From assembly GCA_963784995.1 (NCBI GenBank), contig CAWATZ010000012.1, positions 532,162-596,161 on the forward strand: DNA of 64,000 nt. Direction: 5' to 3'. How positions within the stretch are numbered: the first letter of the stretch is position 1; every line of letters starts with the position of its first letter. The translations under genes and the position numbers were made by a program. Under the pieces are notes generated by a model. It had not been told where the DNA came from. It did no database searches and was given only the letters and a program-made list of their open reading frames with translations. Source of the DNA: CAWATZ01 sp963784995 (GTDB lineage: Bacteria > Planctomycetota > Planctomycetia > Gemmatales > Gemmataceae). This document shows positions 19,216-28,619 of this stretch, piece by piece.

Positions 19216-19413
19216 GCGAGCCCAGGAGCTTGCCTCCCGAGAGGCCCGGGACTGTCCGGAAAGGATGGTTCCGGGCCTCGATTGTTTGTGCGTGCATGGG
19301 AAATGGAGACCAGAATGGCCGCCCTGGCACCAGCCAACCTCAACAATACAATCTCCAGCGGAACCGACAACGGCCCGTCGCAGACGGCCATCGAACACCC
19401 GAAGGACCTCCTC

Positions 19414-20746
19414 ATGCCGCGAACCCTGCTTCTTACCCTGGCCGGTCTGCTGGCCGTCGCCAGCCTCGCCCGGGCCCAGAACCTCCGCGAACGGCAAGTC
19501 GCCGCCGATCGCAAAAAAGTCGAGGCGGACGGCTTCTGGATCTACAACGACCTCTCCCGCGGCCTCGCCGAAGCAAAGAAGACCGGCAAGCCGCTGCTGG
19601 TCATCCTCCGCTGCATTCCCTGCGTGGAGTGCGTCAAGCTGGATGACGACCTCGTCAACAAGGACCCGCGCGTCCGGCCGCTGCTGGATAAGTTCGTTTG
19701 CGTCCGCATCATCTCGACCAACGGGCTGGACCTGTCGCTGTTCCAGTACGACTGCGATCAGTCGTTCGCGGCCTTCATGCTCAATGCCGGCGGGACCATC
19801 TATGGCCGCTTCGGCACCCGCTCGCACCGGACTTCCTGGTCCGACGACGTCTCGATCGAGGGACTGTCGCGGGCCTTGCAAGGGGCCCTCGACCTGCACG
19901 CGCAGTATCCGAAGAACAAGACCGACCTGGCCGGCAAGAAGGGGCCGGCTCCGGAAATGCCAACGCCGGAGAAGTACCCGCTGCTGCGCGATCGCTATGG
20001 GGCCACCCTGCCCACCACCGTGGGAAAGGTGGCCCAGGGGTGCATCCATTGCCATCAGATCGGCGATGCCCAGCGTCAGTTCTTCCGCAGCCGGAAGGAG
20101 CCGATCCCGGAGCAGGTGCTGTTCTCCTATCCGCATCCCAAGGTGCTGGGACTGATCCTCGACCCCCGGGAACGGGCCACGGTGCTGCGCGGAGAAGGAT
20201 TCTCCAGCCGAGCGGGCCGGGTTTCAGAAGGGAGACGTGATCCTCAAGCTGGAGGGCCAGCCGCTGCTTTCGATCGCGGACGTGCAGTGGGTGCTGCAGC
20301 AGACGCCGCCGCCAGGTGCGACGCTGAAGGCGGAGGTGCAGCGCGGCGACCGCAAGATGGACCTGACGCTGAAGCTGGAAAAGGGCTGGCGTCAGCGCGA
20401 GAACCTCTCCTGGCGAGCGACCAGCTGGGGCCTGCGGCGCATGGCCCTGGGCGGCATGAAGCTGGAAGAGCTATCGGCCGAGGGACGGAAAAAGGCCGGG
20501 CTGCCCGATACGGGGATGGCACTGCGCGTCGAGTTCGTGGGCCAGTTCGGGCCCCACGCCGCCGCCAAGCAGGCCGGCTTCCTCAAGGAGGACATCCTTG
20601 TCTCTTTCGATGGCAGGACCGACCTCCGACGGGAAACCGACGCCCTCGCTTACGGCGTCACCAAGCATTTGCCGGGGGACAAGGTCCCGGTGACCGTCCT
20701 GCGCGGCGGCAAGAAGCTCAATTTGACGCTCCTCATTCAAGAGTAG
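19414..20746 (+). CDS. secreted thioredoxin-like / PDZ domain protein, one frameshift
   Basis: Starts at the ATG at 19414, giving the signal peptide RTLLLTLAGLLAVASLARAQ. The first part is a thioredoxin-like domain with a CIPCVEC motif instead of CxxC, followed by a lone CIHCH haem-type motif near residue 210. The PDZ repeats (SPAERAGFQKGDVILKLEGQ and KQAGFLKEDILVSFDG) are read in a second frame. The break is a single extra base near 20190; removing it gives VLREKDSPAERAGF, a normal PDZ entry. A redox or protein quality role in the periplasm is inferred. Confidence 0.75.
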
Positions 20747-20865
20747 ACGCCTGTGTGTGGGCTTGATGTTTATGTTTGGGAGGTTAATGTTTACAAATCC
20801 GACAATTTTAATAATAATTCCACCAGGGCCCGCGACAGCCAACAAGCCGTCTGAGGAAGAGAGCG

Positions 20866-22631
20866 ATGGCCTGGACGTTCGAGTGGAGCGCGCTGCGCAA
20901 GGATTGTCTGGCGGGTCTGACCGTGGCGGCGATTGCCGTGCCGCAGGCGATGGCCTACGCGCTGATTGCCGGGCTTGATCCGATCTACGGCCTGTACTCG
21001 GCCATCGTGGTGACGGCGATAGCCTCGATCTTCGGCTCGTCGGTGCAGCTGATCAACGGGCCGACCAATGCCATTTCCCTGGTGGTCTTCAGTGCCGTGG
21101 CCTTCCTGGAGCGGAATGGGCGGGACCAGGCGGCCGAGGCGACCTTCTTGCTGGCCGCGATGGTCGGTCTGATCCAGTGCGGCATCGCCGTGTTCCGGCT
21201 GGGCGACCTGACCCGCTACATCTCCGAGTCGGTGGTAATTGGGTTCATGGCCGGGGCCGGTTTCCTGATCGCCCTGAGCCAGATCAGCAACCTGTTCGGT
21301 TTGCAGGCCCAGGGCGGCGGCCATCTGCATCTGCTGCATCGGCTCTGGCTGACGATCACGCAGGGGGGGGCGGCCAATCCGCGCGCCGTGGCCGTCGGCC
21401 TGGGAACCATGGTGCTGATCGTGGTGCTGCGGCGGTTCACGCGCAAACACCGGCTGCCGCGGGTGGACCTGCTCCTGGCCCTGATTGTCGCGTCCGGCGT
21501 CGCCGCGCTGCTGGGCTGGACCCAGCCGAATCCGGACGGCAGGTCCCTGATCGCCGTGGTTGGCAAGGTGCCGGCCGGCTTGCCGATGCTGCACGTTCCG
21601 AAGATTGAATCCGCCTGGATCAAGGAAATGGCGGGCAGCGCCGTGGCCATCGCCTTCCTGGGTCTGCTGGAGGCGCTGGCCATTGCCAAGGCGATCGGCC
21701 ACCAGACCCGGCAGCCGCTGGACTACAACCAGCAATGCCTGGCCGAGGGCCTGGGCAACCTGGCCGGCGGCTTCTTCCAGTGTTTGCCCGGCTCCGGGTC
21801 GCTGACGCGCTCGTCGATCAACTACCAGGCGGGCGCGGTGACGCGCTTCTCGGGCGTGATCGCCGCGGCGGCGGTGGCTCTGGCCCTGGTGCTGCTTGGC
21901 CCGCTGGCGTGGTATCTGCCGCGCTCGGCCCTGGCCGGCCTGCTGCTGGTGACCGCCCCGGTCTGGTTGACTGGCCGCGGCTGTTCTACGCCTGGCGTGC
22001 CTCGCGCTACGATGCCGGGCTGATCCTGGCCACGGCCATTGCTTGCGTCTTTATCAGCGTCGAATTCTCGATCCTGATCGGCGTCGCCCTCTCCATCCTG
22101 ATGTTCGTCCCCCGGGCAGCCCGTCTGAAGATCAACGAGCTGGTAGCCAGTTCCGAGCGGGTGGTCCGCGAGCGTCTGCCGACCGACCCGCCCTGTTCCG
22201 CCCTGGTCGTTCTGGATCTGGAGGGCGAGTTGTTCTTCGGAGCGGCCCCGGAGCTGGAGCGCTGCTTCGACGAACTGCGCAAGCGCGTCAAGACCGGCAT
22301 GCGGATCATCGTCCTGCGTGTCAAGCGGACGCGCAACCCCGACATGGTCTGCATGGAGCTGCTGCAGCGGTTCCTGAAGGAAATGGAGCAGGAGCGGATC
22401 GTGGTGTTGCTGTGTGGAGTGCGCGGGGACTTCGCCCAGGCGATGCTGAACCTGCGTTTCCAGGACTGGCTGCCGGCCGACCGGGTTTTCCGGGTGGGGC
22501 CCACCGAGGAATCCTCGACGGTGGAAGCGGTGCGCCGGGCTTACGAGCTGCTGGGGGACGACCTCTGTGTCAGCTGTCCGCGCCGCGGAATGACGGCGCC
22601 GGACAGGAAGGAATGGTATTACGTGATCTAG
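20866..22631 (+). CDS. SulP family anion transporter with STAS domain, one frameshift
   Basis: SulP proteins import sulfate, bicarbonate or other anions across the inner membrane. The N-terminal half shows the family signature LTVAAIAVPQAMAYALIAGLDPIYGLYSAIV, the GPTNAISLVVFSAVAFL segment, about ten membrane helices and LPGSGSLTRSSINYQAGA. The frame breaks near 21960; the other frame continues DWPRLFYAWRASRYDAGLILATAIACVF and a C-terminal STAS domain (ALVVLDLEGELFFGAAPELERCF). One base restores a normal-length protein. The substrate cannot be told. Confidence 0.85.
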
Positions 22632-22640
22632 CTTTCCGTC

Positions 22641-22757
22641 CGACGTGCAGCCCGTGCTCGGCGTTTGTGTTAGCCCAAAGCGCCAGCGAGGGAAACAGCA
22701 ACCCTTGCTGGCGCTTCGGGCTAACCCGAACGACGTGCAGCCCGTGATCGGCGTTTG
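22641..22757. repeat. 27-bp direct repeats flanking an 18-bp-arm palindrome
   Basis: The 27-base segment at 22641-22667 recurs at 22731-22757 with one mismatch, period 90. Between them is an inverted repeat (22670-22687 against 22707-22724, one mismatch) related to the 12757 repeat family. The right-hand copy lies inside the 3' end of the minus-strand hydroxylase gene. Confidence 0.85.
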
Positions 22758-23491
22758 AGGAAGTGCGTCATTTCCGCCCAGAAGCCGAAGGGCAGGCCAG
22801 CGCTGCCGGGAACGCCATAGCGGATTTCGCCGGCATCCGGCTGGGCCGCGGGCCACCGGGCCGTCCCGAAGAGCACGTCAAACACTGTCAGGGCGATGGC
22901 GTAGTTGCAGCGGCTGCCGGCGTGGTGGTGGAGGCGGTGGTAAGCCGGGCCCACGATGAGGTAGTCGAGCGGCCCCAAAGTGTAGCGAAAGGCCGAGTGC
23001 TGGTACACCTTGGCAAACGAGTAGACCACGAGGTAGCTCTCGATGACCGGGCCGGAGAAGCCCAGCAGACAGGTGGTCACCGCGATGAACGTCGCGGACG
23101 TCGCCACCTCCAGGGCGTGGGTATGTGCAGTCAACCAGAGGTTGAATTGCTCCTCGCGGTGGTGCTGGAAGTGGAAGCTCCACAGGAAGCGATTGTAATG
23201 CTTGACGTGGTGCAGCAGCCAGCCGAGGAGTTCCGCGGTCAGGAAACAGCAGACGCCTTCCAGCAACCACAGCTCGCCCCAGTCCATCAGTCGCGGCGTA
23301 AGGCTGCGGACGTACCCGTTCACTCGGGGCAGCAGCGCCATCACGACCACGCTGGCCGCCGCATAGGAGAGGTTGCGACGCAAGCGGGGCCGGTCCTGAT
23401 ACCAGCTGCGCGCGAAGGTGCCGTCCCGGAACTCCAGGACGATCAGGAGCAGGAGCGCACCGACCAGCGCCGGCAGGACCAGGGCAGACAT
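22721..23491 (-). CDS. sterol desaturase / fatty acid hydroxylase superfamily membrane protein
   Basis: 256 aa from the ATG at 23491. Four or so membrane helices carry the di-iron histidine clusters of the superfamily: HHVKH, FHFQHH, HTHALE and YHRLHHH. Members insert hydroxyl groups or double bonds into sterols, carotenoids or fatty acids using O2. Its start overlaps the stop of the upstream gene (TGATG), so the two are coupled. The last codons contain one copy of a local direct repeat. Confidence 0.87.
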   Translation of the reverse strand: MSALVLPALVGALLLLIVLEFRDGTFARSWYQDRPRLRRNLSYAAASVVVMALLPRVNGYVRSLTPRLMDWGELWLLEGVCCFLTAELLGWLLHHVKHYNRFLWSFHFQHHREEQFNLWLTAHTHALEVATSATFIAVTTCLLGFSGPVIESYLVVYSFAKVYQHSAFRYTLGPLDYLIVGPAYHRLHHHAGSRCNYAIALTVFDVLFGTARWPAAQPDAGEIRYGVPGSAGLPFGFWAEMTHFLKRRSRAARRSG

Positions 23492-23916
23492 CACACCACC
23501 TTCTTGGCAGGGCCCCAGGGTTTCAGGGCCGCCACCGCCCCGCCGAAGGCCAGGAGCAGGGCCACGTCGATCCAGGTGCGGGCCGGAGGCGCCCCAAACG
23601 CTGTTGTGAACAGCTCCCAGAAGATCACCTTGTTCAGGATGCGTAAGACGTACAGCACGATCACAAGGTCGAGCAAGATGGGATGGCGTTGCGGGTCGTA
23701 CGCCGCCACGGCCGCCATCAGGCCGAACAGCACGACGTACACGCCGAGCAGCTTGACCACGTAGGTCAGCTGGGGGGTCGGCTGCATCTTGATGCTGAAC
23801 AGGGCCTCGGCCAACCACTTAGCTGTGTCCTCCGACAGGAACGCGGCCAGGCCCAGCACCAGATGGTAAATGCAGATGGCCAGCAGGACGAGTTGCAGAG
23901 CTACCTTCTTGTTCAT
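23491..23916 (-). CDS. four-helix membrane protein of unknown function
   Basis: 141 aa from the ATG at 23916 (MNKKVALQLVLLAICIYHLV). Four hydrophobic helices are evident: about residues 5-28, 50-70, 78-95 and 110-130. There are no catalytic motifs. The stop overlaps the start of the hydroxylase gene, so a partner role (anchoring or electron supply) is possible but unproven. Confidence 0.7.
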   Translation of the reverse strand: MNKKVALQLVLLAICIYHLVLGLAAFLSEDTAKWLAEALFSIKMQPTPQLTYVVKLLGVYVVLFGLMAAVAAYDPQRHPILLDLVIVLYVLRILNKVIFWELFTTAFGAPPARTWIDVALLLAFGGAVAALKPWGPAKKVV

Positions 23917-24172
23917 GGGACTCCCTTCGGGCTTTCCAAATGCACCGGGCCGCTCGCTGCGACCCCAGTTCCAGGGAAGGTGCATGAGAGGCACTAACAG
24001 AATTAAGGAGGAGGAGCTTCCCAGCCCGTCCGGGCCGGCCTGGGAAGGCCAGCCTACCTCAATCCGTTACTGCCCCTGTGGACGCGGATTGTCTGTTTCG
24101 GGAAGGCATCCGGTCCTTTTTTTACCTGGCAAGAGCATTCGCCAGGACAGAAGGAGGAACACGTTCCTCCGT

Positions 24173-24844
24173 TCACCGATCGAACTCGGCAAGGGATGCC
24201 CCCAGGAGTCCAACCTTGTAGCCGTGCAGTTGCAGGGTGCTTGTGGCACTGCTGTTCACCAGCAGCAGGACCAGAAACCCAAGGCACGGCGCCAGCGAGA
24301 GGATGCCCAGCAGGATTCCCAGGACGACGCCATACAGCTGGATCGCCAGTTGAAAAACAAATACCGACGCCACAACACCAAACCCACACAGAGCCAGGGC
24401 AGTCACCCAGGACATGTCCCGGGGAAGAAGAAGCCCCAGGGAAACCGCCACCAGGATCTCGATCAGGATGCAGACAAGGATTCCCTTCTGAAAGACCGCG
24501 ATGCTCCGCAGAGTCTTGTGGGAGAGGCGATTCTTGGCAACGTTCGGGTAATCGTCCTCGTCCTCATCTTCGTCTCTTCGTCGGGAACGTTTGGCCTTTC
24601 CCTTGGTGACCTTTCTCGAGACGGCTTCGTCCTCCTCGTCTTCCTCGTCTTTTCGCCGGGAACCGGTGTCTTTCCGCGTTGTGACTGCTCTTGCAGCTTC
24701 CTCTTCCTCGCCTGGTCCGGGGCGCGTGTCCGACTGGGGAACAGGGATTCGGTCGCCACAACCAGGACACTCGACCTCCTTGCCGGCCATGCGGTCAGTA
24801 ACCTCGATCTCCTCAGCGCACTTGGGGCACGTGAAAGCGATCAT
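24173..24844 (-). CDS. zinc-ribbon membrane protein with charged linker
   Basis: 223 aa from the ATG at 24844. Residues 1-35 form a two-CxxC zinc ribbon (FTCPKCAEEIEV...VECPGCGDRI). A strongly charged Glu/Asp/Arg/Lys linker (about 40-105) follows, then four membrane helices (GILVCILIEILVAVSLGLLL onward). This architecture is common in planctomycetes; no function is known. The 320-bp gap on its upstream side (24845-25165) shows nothing that I can support. Confidence 0.72.
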   Translation of the reverse strand: MIAFTCPKCAEEIEVTDRMAGKEVECPGCGDRIPVPQSDTRPGPGEEEEAARAVTTRKDTGSRRKDEEDEEDEAVSRKVTKGKAKRSRRRDEDEDEDDYPNVAKNRLSHKTLRSIAVFQKGILVCILIEILVAVSLGLLLPRDMSWVTALALCGFGVVASVFVFQLAIQLYGVVLGILLGILSLAPCLGFLVLLLVNSSATSTLQLHGYKVGLLGASLAEFDR

Positions 24845-25165
24845 CTGCAACCTCTTTGGGGCCAGGACCGTTCCGGAACAGCAGGCACTGGCCAAACGCT
24901 GCGCAGGGTCAGTGTCTCTTCGTGGACGAAATAGAACTGGGCGAACGTCAGGAAGCACGAGAGGAATCGTACTGGCTTCGCCCGGGCTGTCAAGCCGCTG
25001 GTTGGAAGAGCAACAGGCTCAGTGGGATGCCCGCCGGGTCCAGCGGAGCTTGAAAGACCCTGGTTGTTCACACCTGCAGGACGGGAAAACCTCTGCACCC
25101 CGTTGCCGTTGAACCTGGAGGAGCTGCAGGGTCCGGCCAGCGAGCCCCTGCGTCACGCGCTTGTG

Positions 25166-25765
25166 TCACCCCGCGGGCGGTTTTGGCGGCGGGGGCTGCT
25201 GCAATTTGGCCTGGTACTTCTGCCAGGATTGCGTCAGCGTTTGCAGCAGCACGGGCACGTGCGGGGCGCTCAGGTAGACCCGAGCCACCAGGATGGCCCG
25301 GGGATAGAAGTTGGAGATGAACTCCAGGCAAAATTCCGCGATGGTGTGGGTGATCATGACCGAGTTGGCGTAGACGCCGGCCAGGACCTCGTCGGAGATC
25401 CGCAGGTCCTGGTAAATCTCCTCGATGCTGGGCGGCGGCGTCTGCGACTTGGGCAAGGCCGGCGGCGGAGCGCCGAAGGACTGGCGATAGGTATCGAGGT
25501 TGCTTTTCAGGGCCTCGACAAACTGCGGAATCAGGTTGATCGGCAGCACGACCCGGGTGGCGATGTGGTGCGGCTGGGTCAGCCGCAGGATGAAATCCAG
25601 CACGAACTCCGTGGCCCCTTGCAGCACCAGGGCGCCGGTGGAGAAGACGCCGCGGCCGACCTTCTCCGGCACGCGGGCGCTGACGTTGGCGATCTGAAAA
25701 TCCTGGCTGAACGTCTGCGGGTCGCCCTTGCCCTTGTTGCCCTCGTTTTCGGGATGCGATGCCAT
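25166..25765 (-). CDS. protein with two DUF3467 domains
   Basis: 199 aa from the ATG at 25765 (MASHPENEGNK). Two homologous units are visible: about 40-110 (FSTGALVLQGATEFVLDFIL...RVVLPINLIPQFVEALKSNL) and 130-190 (VYANSVMITHTIAEFCLEFI...RVYLSAPHVPVLLQTLTQSW). Both match the small DUF3467 domain, normally single-copy, of unknown function. The C-terminus is Pro-rich. The gene lies downstream of the STAND NTPase on the same strand, 112 bp away. Confidence 0.78.
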   Translation of the reverse strand: MASHPENEGNKGKGDPQTFSQDFQIANVSARVPEKVGRGVFSTGALVLQGATEFVLDFILRLTQPHHIATRVVLPINLIPQFVEALKSNLDTYRQSFGAPPPALPKSQTPPPSIEEIYQDLRISDEVLAGVYANSVMITHTIAEFCLEFISNFYPRAILVARVYLSAPHVPVLLQTLTQSWQKYQAKLQQPPPPKPPAG

Positions 25766-25877
25766 TGGTGCAGTTTCCTTCAGGTTACGGTTAGAGCAAG
25801 CCAGCGCCTGCCCTGGTGACGCACCGACGTGCAAATTCCATGATACCGCGAATCCGCAATTTCTCCAGCCCTCGGGT

Positions 25878-28475
25878 TCAGATCCCCAGCAGCTGTTTCA
25901 TCTTCAGCGTCTGCGGGTTGCGGGCATCGCGTTCCAGGGCCCGGTGGGTCCAGCTGGCGGCCTCGCTCGTTTTGCCCAGACGCCAGTACAGTTCGGCCAG
26001 CAGCGCACAGTCGAGGCCGGCGGCCTCGGCTGAGTGCGCTTCCAGCACCTCCACCAGCTGCCGGGCCCAGACGCGCTTTTCCGCCGCCTCCCACTCCGAC
26101 TGGCAGTTCCGCAAGAGCGTCAGCACGCTCCCGGCCGTGCGCCGCCGATCCTCCAGGCCGGCCCCCGGCAGGCGGCACATTTCGATCAGGGCCGCCACCT
26201 CGCCGGTGCGGTCGCTGCGCCGCCGGCACAGGTCTGCCAGCCGTCGCCAGCTGGTCGGTTGGACTTCCTCGCCCATCAGTTCCGCCAGCTCCAGGTAGCG
26301 CCGTACCGCCTCGGTCGCGCGCTCCAGCCCGCGCTCGCGATCCAGTCCCTCGTGCAGATCCGCCAGCCGCAGCCAGCCGGGCGGGTGATGCCGGGCCACG
26401 TACTCCAGCATCGGCAGATGCGCTTCCAGCGTCGTCTGACCCAGGGCCACCTGCGTTTCCACCGCCCGGAACAGGTTCTCGATGCGCGGCCCGACGCCTT
26501 GATGCAGGTCCGTCCGCCGACCGACCCCAAAGGCACGGAGCAGTTGCAGGTCCGCTTCCACGGCCGCCCGGTGCGGACTGAAACGCAGCTTGCGCTGGCC
26601 GAACAGGACGGCAGACAGCGGCACGCTCAGGAACACGTCAGCGTCCGGGCCGCCCAGCTGGCGCTCCACCATCGAGCTGCGTTCCAGCTCGTCGATGGCG
26701 TCGGTGACCTCGATCCGCTCGTTGGCCGGCCGCAGCAGCACCGCCTCCAGGGCCAGCTGGGCCACGATGACCCGCCAGGCGGACAGCGTCAGGAACACCC
26801 GCTGGGCTCCGGGAGACAGGCTGGCGTAGGTCCGCTCAAACAGGGCGCTGAGGATGTCGTCCTTGTTCGACATGATGCGCTCGACCCGGTCGCAGGCGCC
26901 CAGCCGGGCCCACTCGCCCAGCACCACCTTGATCACGTACGGATGCCCGGCCGACTCCTGGCACAGATGCTCCCGGATGCGGCCGGTCATCAACCCGATG
27001 ATGCCCAGCTGCCGGGCGTGCGTGTTGATCAGCTCCTGGCACTCCTCCTCGGTCATGCCCGCGACTTCCACGGGATAGTCGCCCTTGAAGTCCCGGCTGC
27101 GCGTGGTGATCAGCACCTTGTTGGGCAGCCGCAGGTGCGTGTCGATCCAGATGAACAGCTCCCGCGGATTGCGCACCGTCTCGAAGTTGTCGAAGACAAA
27201 GAGGATCGCTCCCACCGGACTGCGCGCGATGGCGTCGGCCAGCTGCTGGGTCGGCTTCTTCGTCCGATCGGTGGGCAGGTCCAGCAGGCGGACGAACTCC
27301 TCGGCGATCTCGGTCTCGGTCAGCACCTGGGGCTGGACCGGCTTGGGTCCCTCGGGCAGCAGGTCGATGTCGCGGGCACTGAACCACAGGATTACGTCGA
27401 AACGCTGTTCCTGGGCGATGCGATGCAGCACCTGCAGGGCCAGCGACGTCTTGCCGATGCCGCCGGGGCCGTTGAGGGTGATGATCGGATGGTTGTCGTC
27501 GGTCAGCCGGCGGTGCAGGTCGTCCTCCAGCAACGGCCGGGGGACGTACCCCTTGGGGGCCTGCGGCAGATTGCCGAAGCAGTTGCCCTGCACCTCGAGC
27601 AGGCCCAGCGGATGCGTGCCTCCGACCGGCAGCGTTTCCTGAGCGGGGATCAGGTACGGCTGCGAATCGGCATGGACCCGACGGCCGGTCAGATACGAGA
27701 GCATCTCGAACTGCCGTTCGCTGAAACCGCCGTTGGGCAGCAGATAGTCGTCCGTCTCGGGATCGGCCAGCAGCAATGGGACCCGCGTGGGACCGTCGAG
27801 ATAGACGTAAACGCCGTCGGAGAGGTTCTCGCCCTTCTCTTTTTTCAGATGCTCGAAGACGCCGACGTCGCCGCCCAGGCGGATGACCCGGTAGCTCCCG
27901 GACTGGTTGCGGCGCAGATGGGCCCAGGGCCGCTTGAACAGGGCGAAGTGATCGCACACCAGCCGCAGCGATTTCTCCAGCGGCACACAGAGCCGGCCGC
28001 ACAGCTCGGGCGGCGGCGCTCCGTGGGCGACCTTGTTGCGGACCTGGGTACACAGATCGATCCAGCGCCGGCCGTCCAGCCGATCGGGGAGCTTCTCGCG
28101 ACCCGGGGCCAGCAATTCCAGGCAGCCGTGCAGCAGCGTGACGGCCTCGTGCTGCCAGCTGCCGGCCGAGTCTTTCTGGGTGAGCTGGCGTTGTTCCTCG
28201 AAGGTAGTCGGCCGCAGGGCCTGGGCCGGCGGACCGAGCAGGACCTGATCGGCGACGATGCTCCAGTCCTTCAGCCCAACCGCCCGGACCAGGCGGTGCA
28301 TCTGCCGGTACTGCTGGCGCGTGCGCTCCTCGGCGATGGCCGAGACCAGGCCGGCGACGATCAGTTTCAGGACCATCTCGCTGCCGTACAGCAGGTTGTG
28401 GAACAGGGCCACGTCGGAATCGGCCCGGGCCCGATCGATCCGTTCCCACATCAGCTTCAGCGGTTTGAATGCCAT
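25878..28475 (-). CDS. STAND-type NTPase with HEPN-like N-terminus and helical repeat C-terminus
   Basis: 865 aa from the ATG at 28475. The N-terminal helical region (1-185) has VRNKVAHG at residues 145-152, an R-X4-H pattern as in HEPN RNase domains. An unassigned segment (190-300) is followed by an NB-ARC-like ATPase: Walker A NGPGGIGKTSLAL (335-347), Walker B AILFVFDNFE (423-432), sensor KVLITTRSRD, then winged-helix-like SPGAQRVFLTLSAW. The last 200 residues are TPR-like helical pairs (RRYLELAELMGEE, LYWRLGKTSEAASWTHRAL). STAND proteins are regulated signalling switches, several being phage sensors; that role here is inference. No frameshift in 2.6 kb. Confidence 0.8.
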   Translation of the reverse strand: MAFKPLKLMWERIDRARADSDVALFHNLLYGSEMVLKLIVAGLVSAIAEERTRQQYRQMHRLVRAVGLKDWSIVADQVLLGPPAQALRPTTFEEQRQLTQKDSAGSWQHEAVTLLHGCLELLAPGREKLPDRLDGRRWIDLCTQVRNKVAHGAPPPELCGRLCVPLEKSLRLVCDHFALFKRPWAHLRRNQSGSYRVIRLGGDVGVFEHLKKEKGENLSDGVYVYLDGPTRVPLLLADPETDDYLLPNGGFSERQFEMLSYLTGRRVHADSQPYLIPAQETLPVGGTHPLGLLEVQGNCFGNLPQAPKGYVPRPLLEDDLHRRLTDDNHPIITLNGPGGIGKTSLALQVLHRIAQEQRFDVILWFSARDIDLLPEGPKPVQPQVLTETEIAEEFVRLLDLPTDRTKKPTQQLADAIARSPVGAILFVFDNFETVRNPRELFIWIDTHLRLPNKVLITTRSRDFKGDYPVEVAGMTEEECQELINTHARQLGIIGLMTGRIREHLCQESAGHPYVIKVVLGEWARLGACDRVERIMSNKDDILSALFERTYASLSPGAQRVFLTLSAWRVIVAQLALEAVLLRPANERIEVTDAIDELERSSMVERQLGGPDADVFLSVPLSAVLFGQRKLRFSPHRAAVEADLQLLRAFGVGRRTDLHQGVGPRIENLFRAVETQVALGQTTLEAHLPMLEYVARHHPPGWLRLADLHEGLDRERGLERATEAVRRYLELAELMGEEVQPTSWRRLADLCRRRSDRTGEVAALIEMCRLPGAGLEDRRRTAGSVLTLLRNCQSEWEAAEKRVWARQLVEVLEAHSAEAAGLDCALLAELYWRLGKTSEAASWTHRALERDARNPQTLKMKQLLGI

Positions 28476-28541
28476 GCGCCTCGCTCCGGTAAACTCTCTT
28501 CGATTAGAACCGCTGGGCGGGCAAGCGTCAATGAGCCTTCT

Positions 28542-28574
28542 TCCTCCCCTCTCCCCAGCAGGGAGAGGGGAGGA
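28542..28574. repeat. palindrome, 14-bp stem
   Basis: Arms 28542-28555 and 28561-28574 are exact reverse complements, in the 144-bp region between the divergent STAND gene and larC. It resembles C-rich palindromes near 5555 and 45207. Confidence 0.75.
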
Positions 28575-28619
28575 TAATTCCTGCCCCGCTCCATACAATT
28601 CCAGCGAAGGGGGACCACC

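Noticed and set aside
24845..25165. Small plus-strand gene (65 codons) in the gap between two minus-strand genes
   Set aside because: No ribosome-binding site, no recognisable composition or motif.
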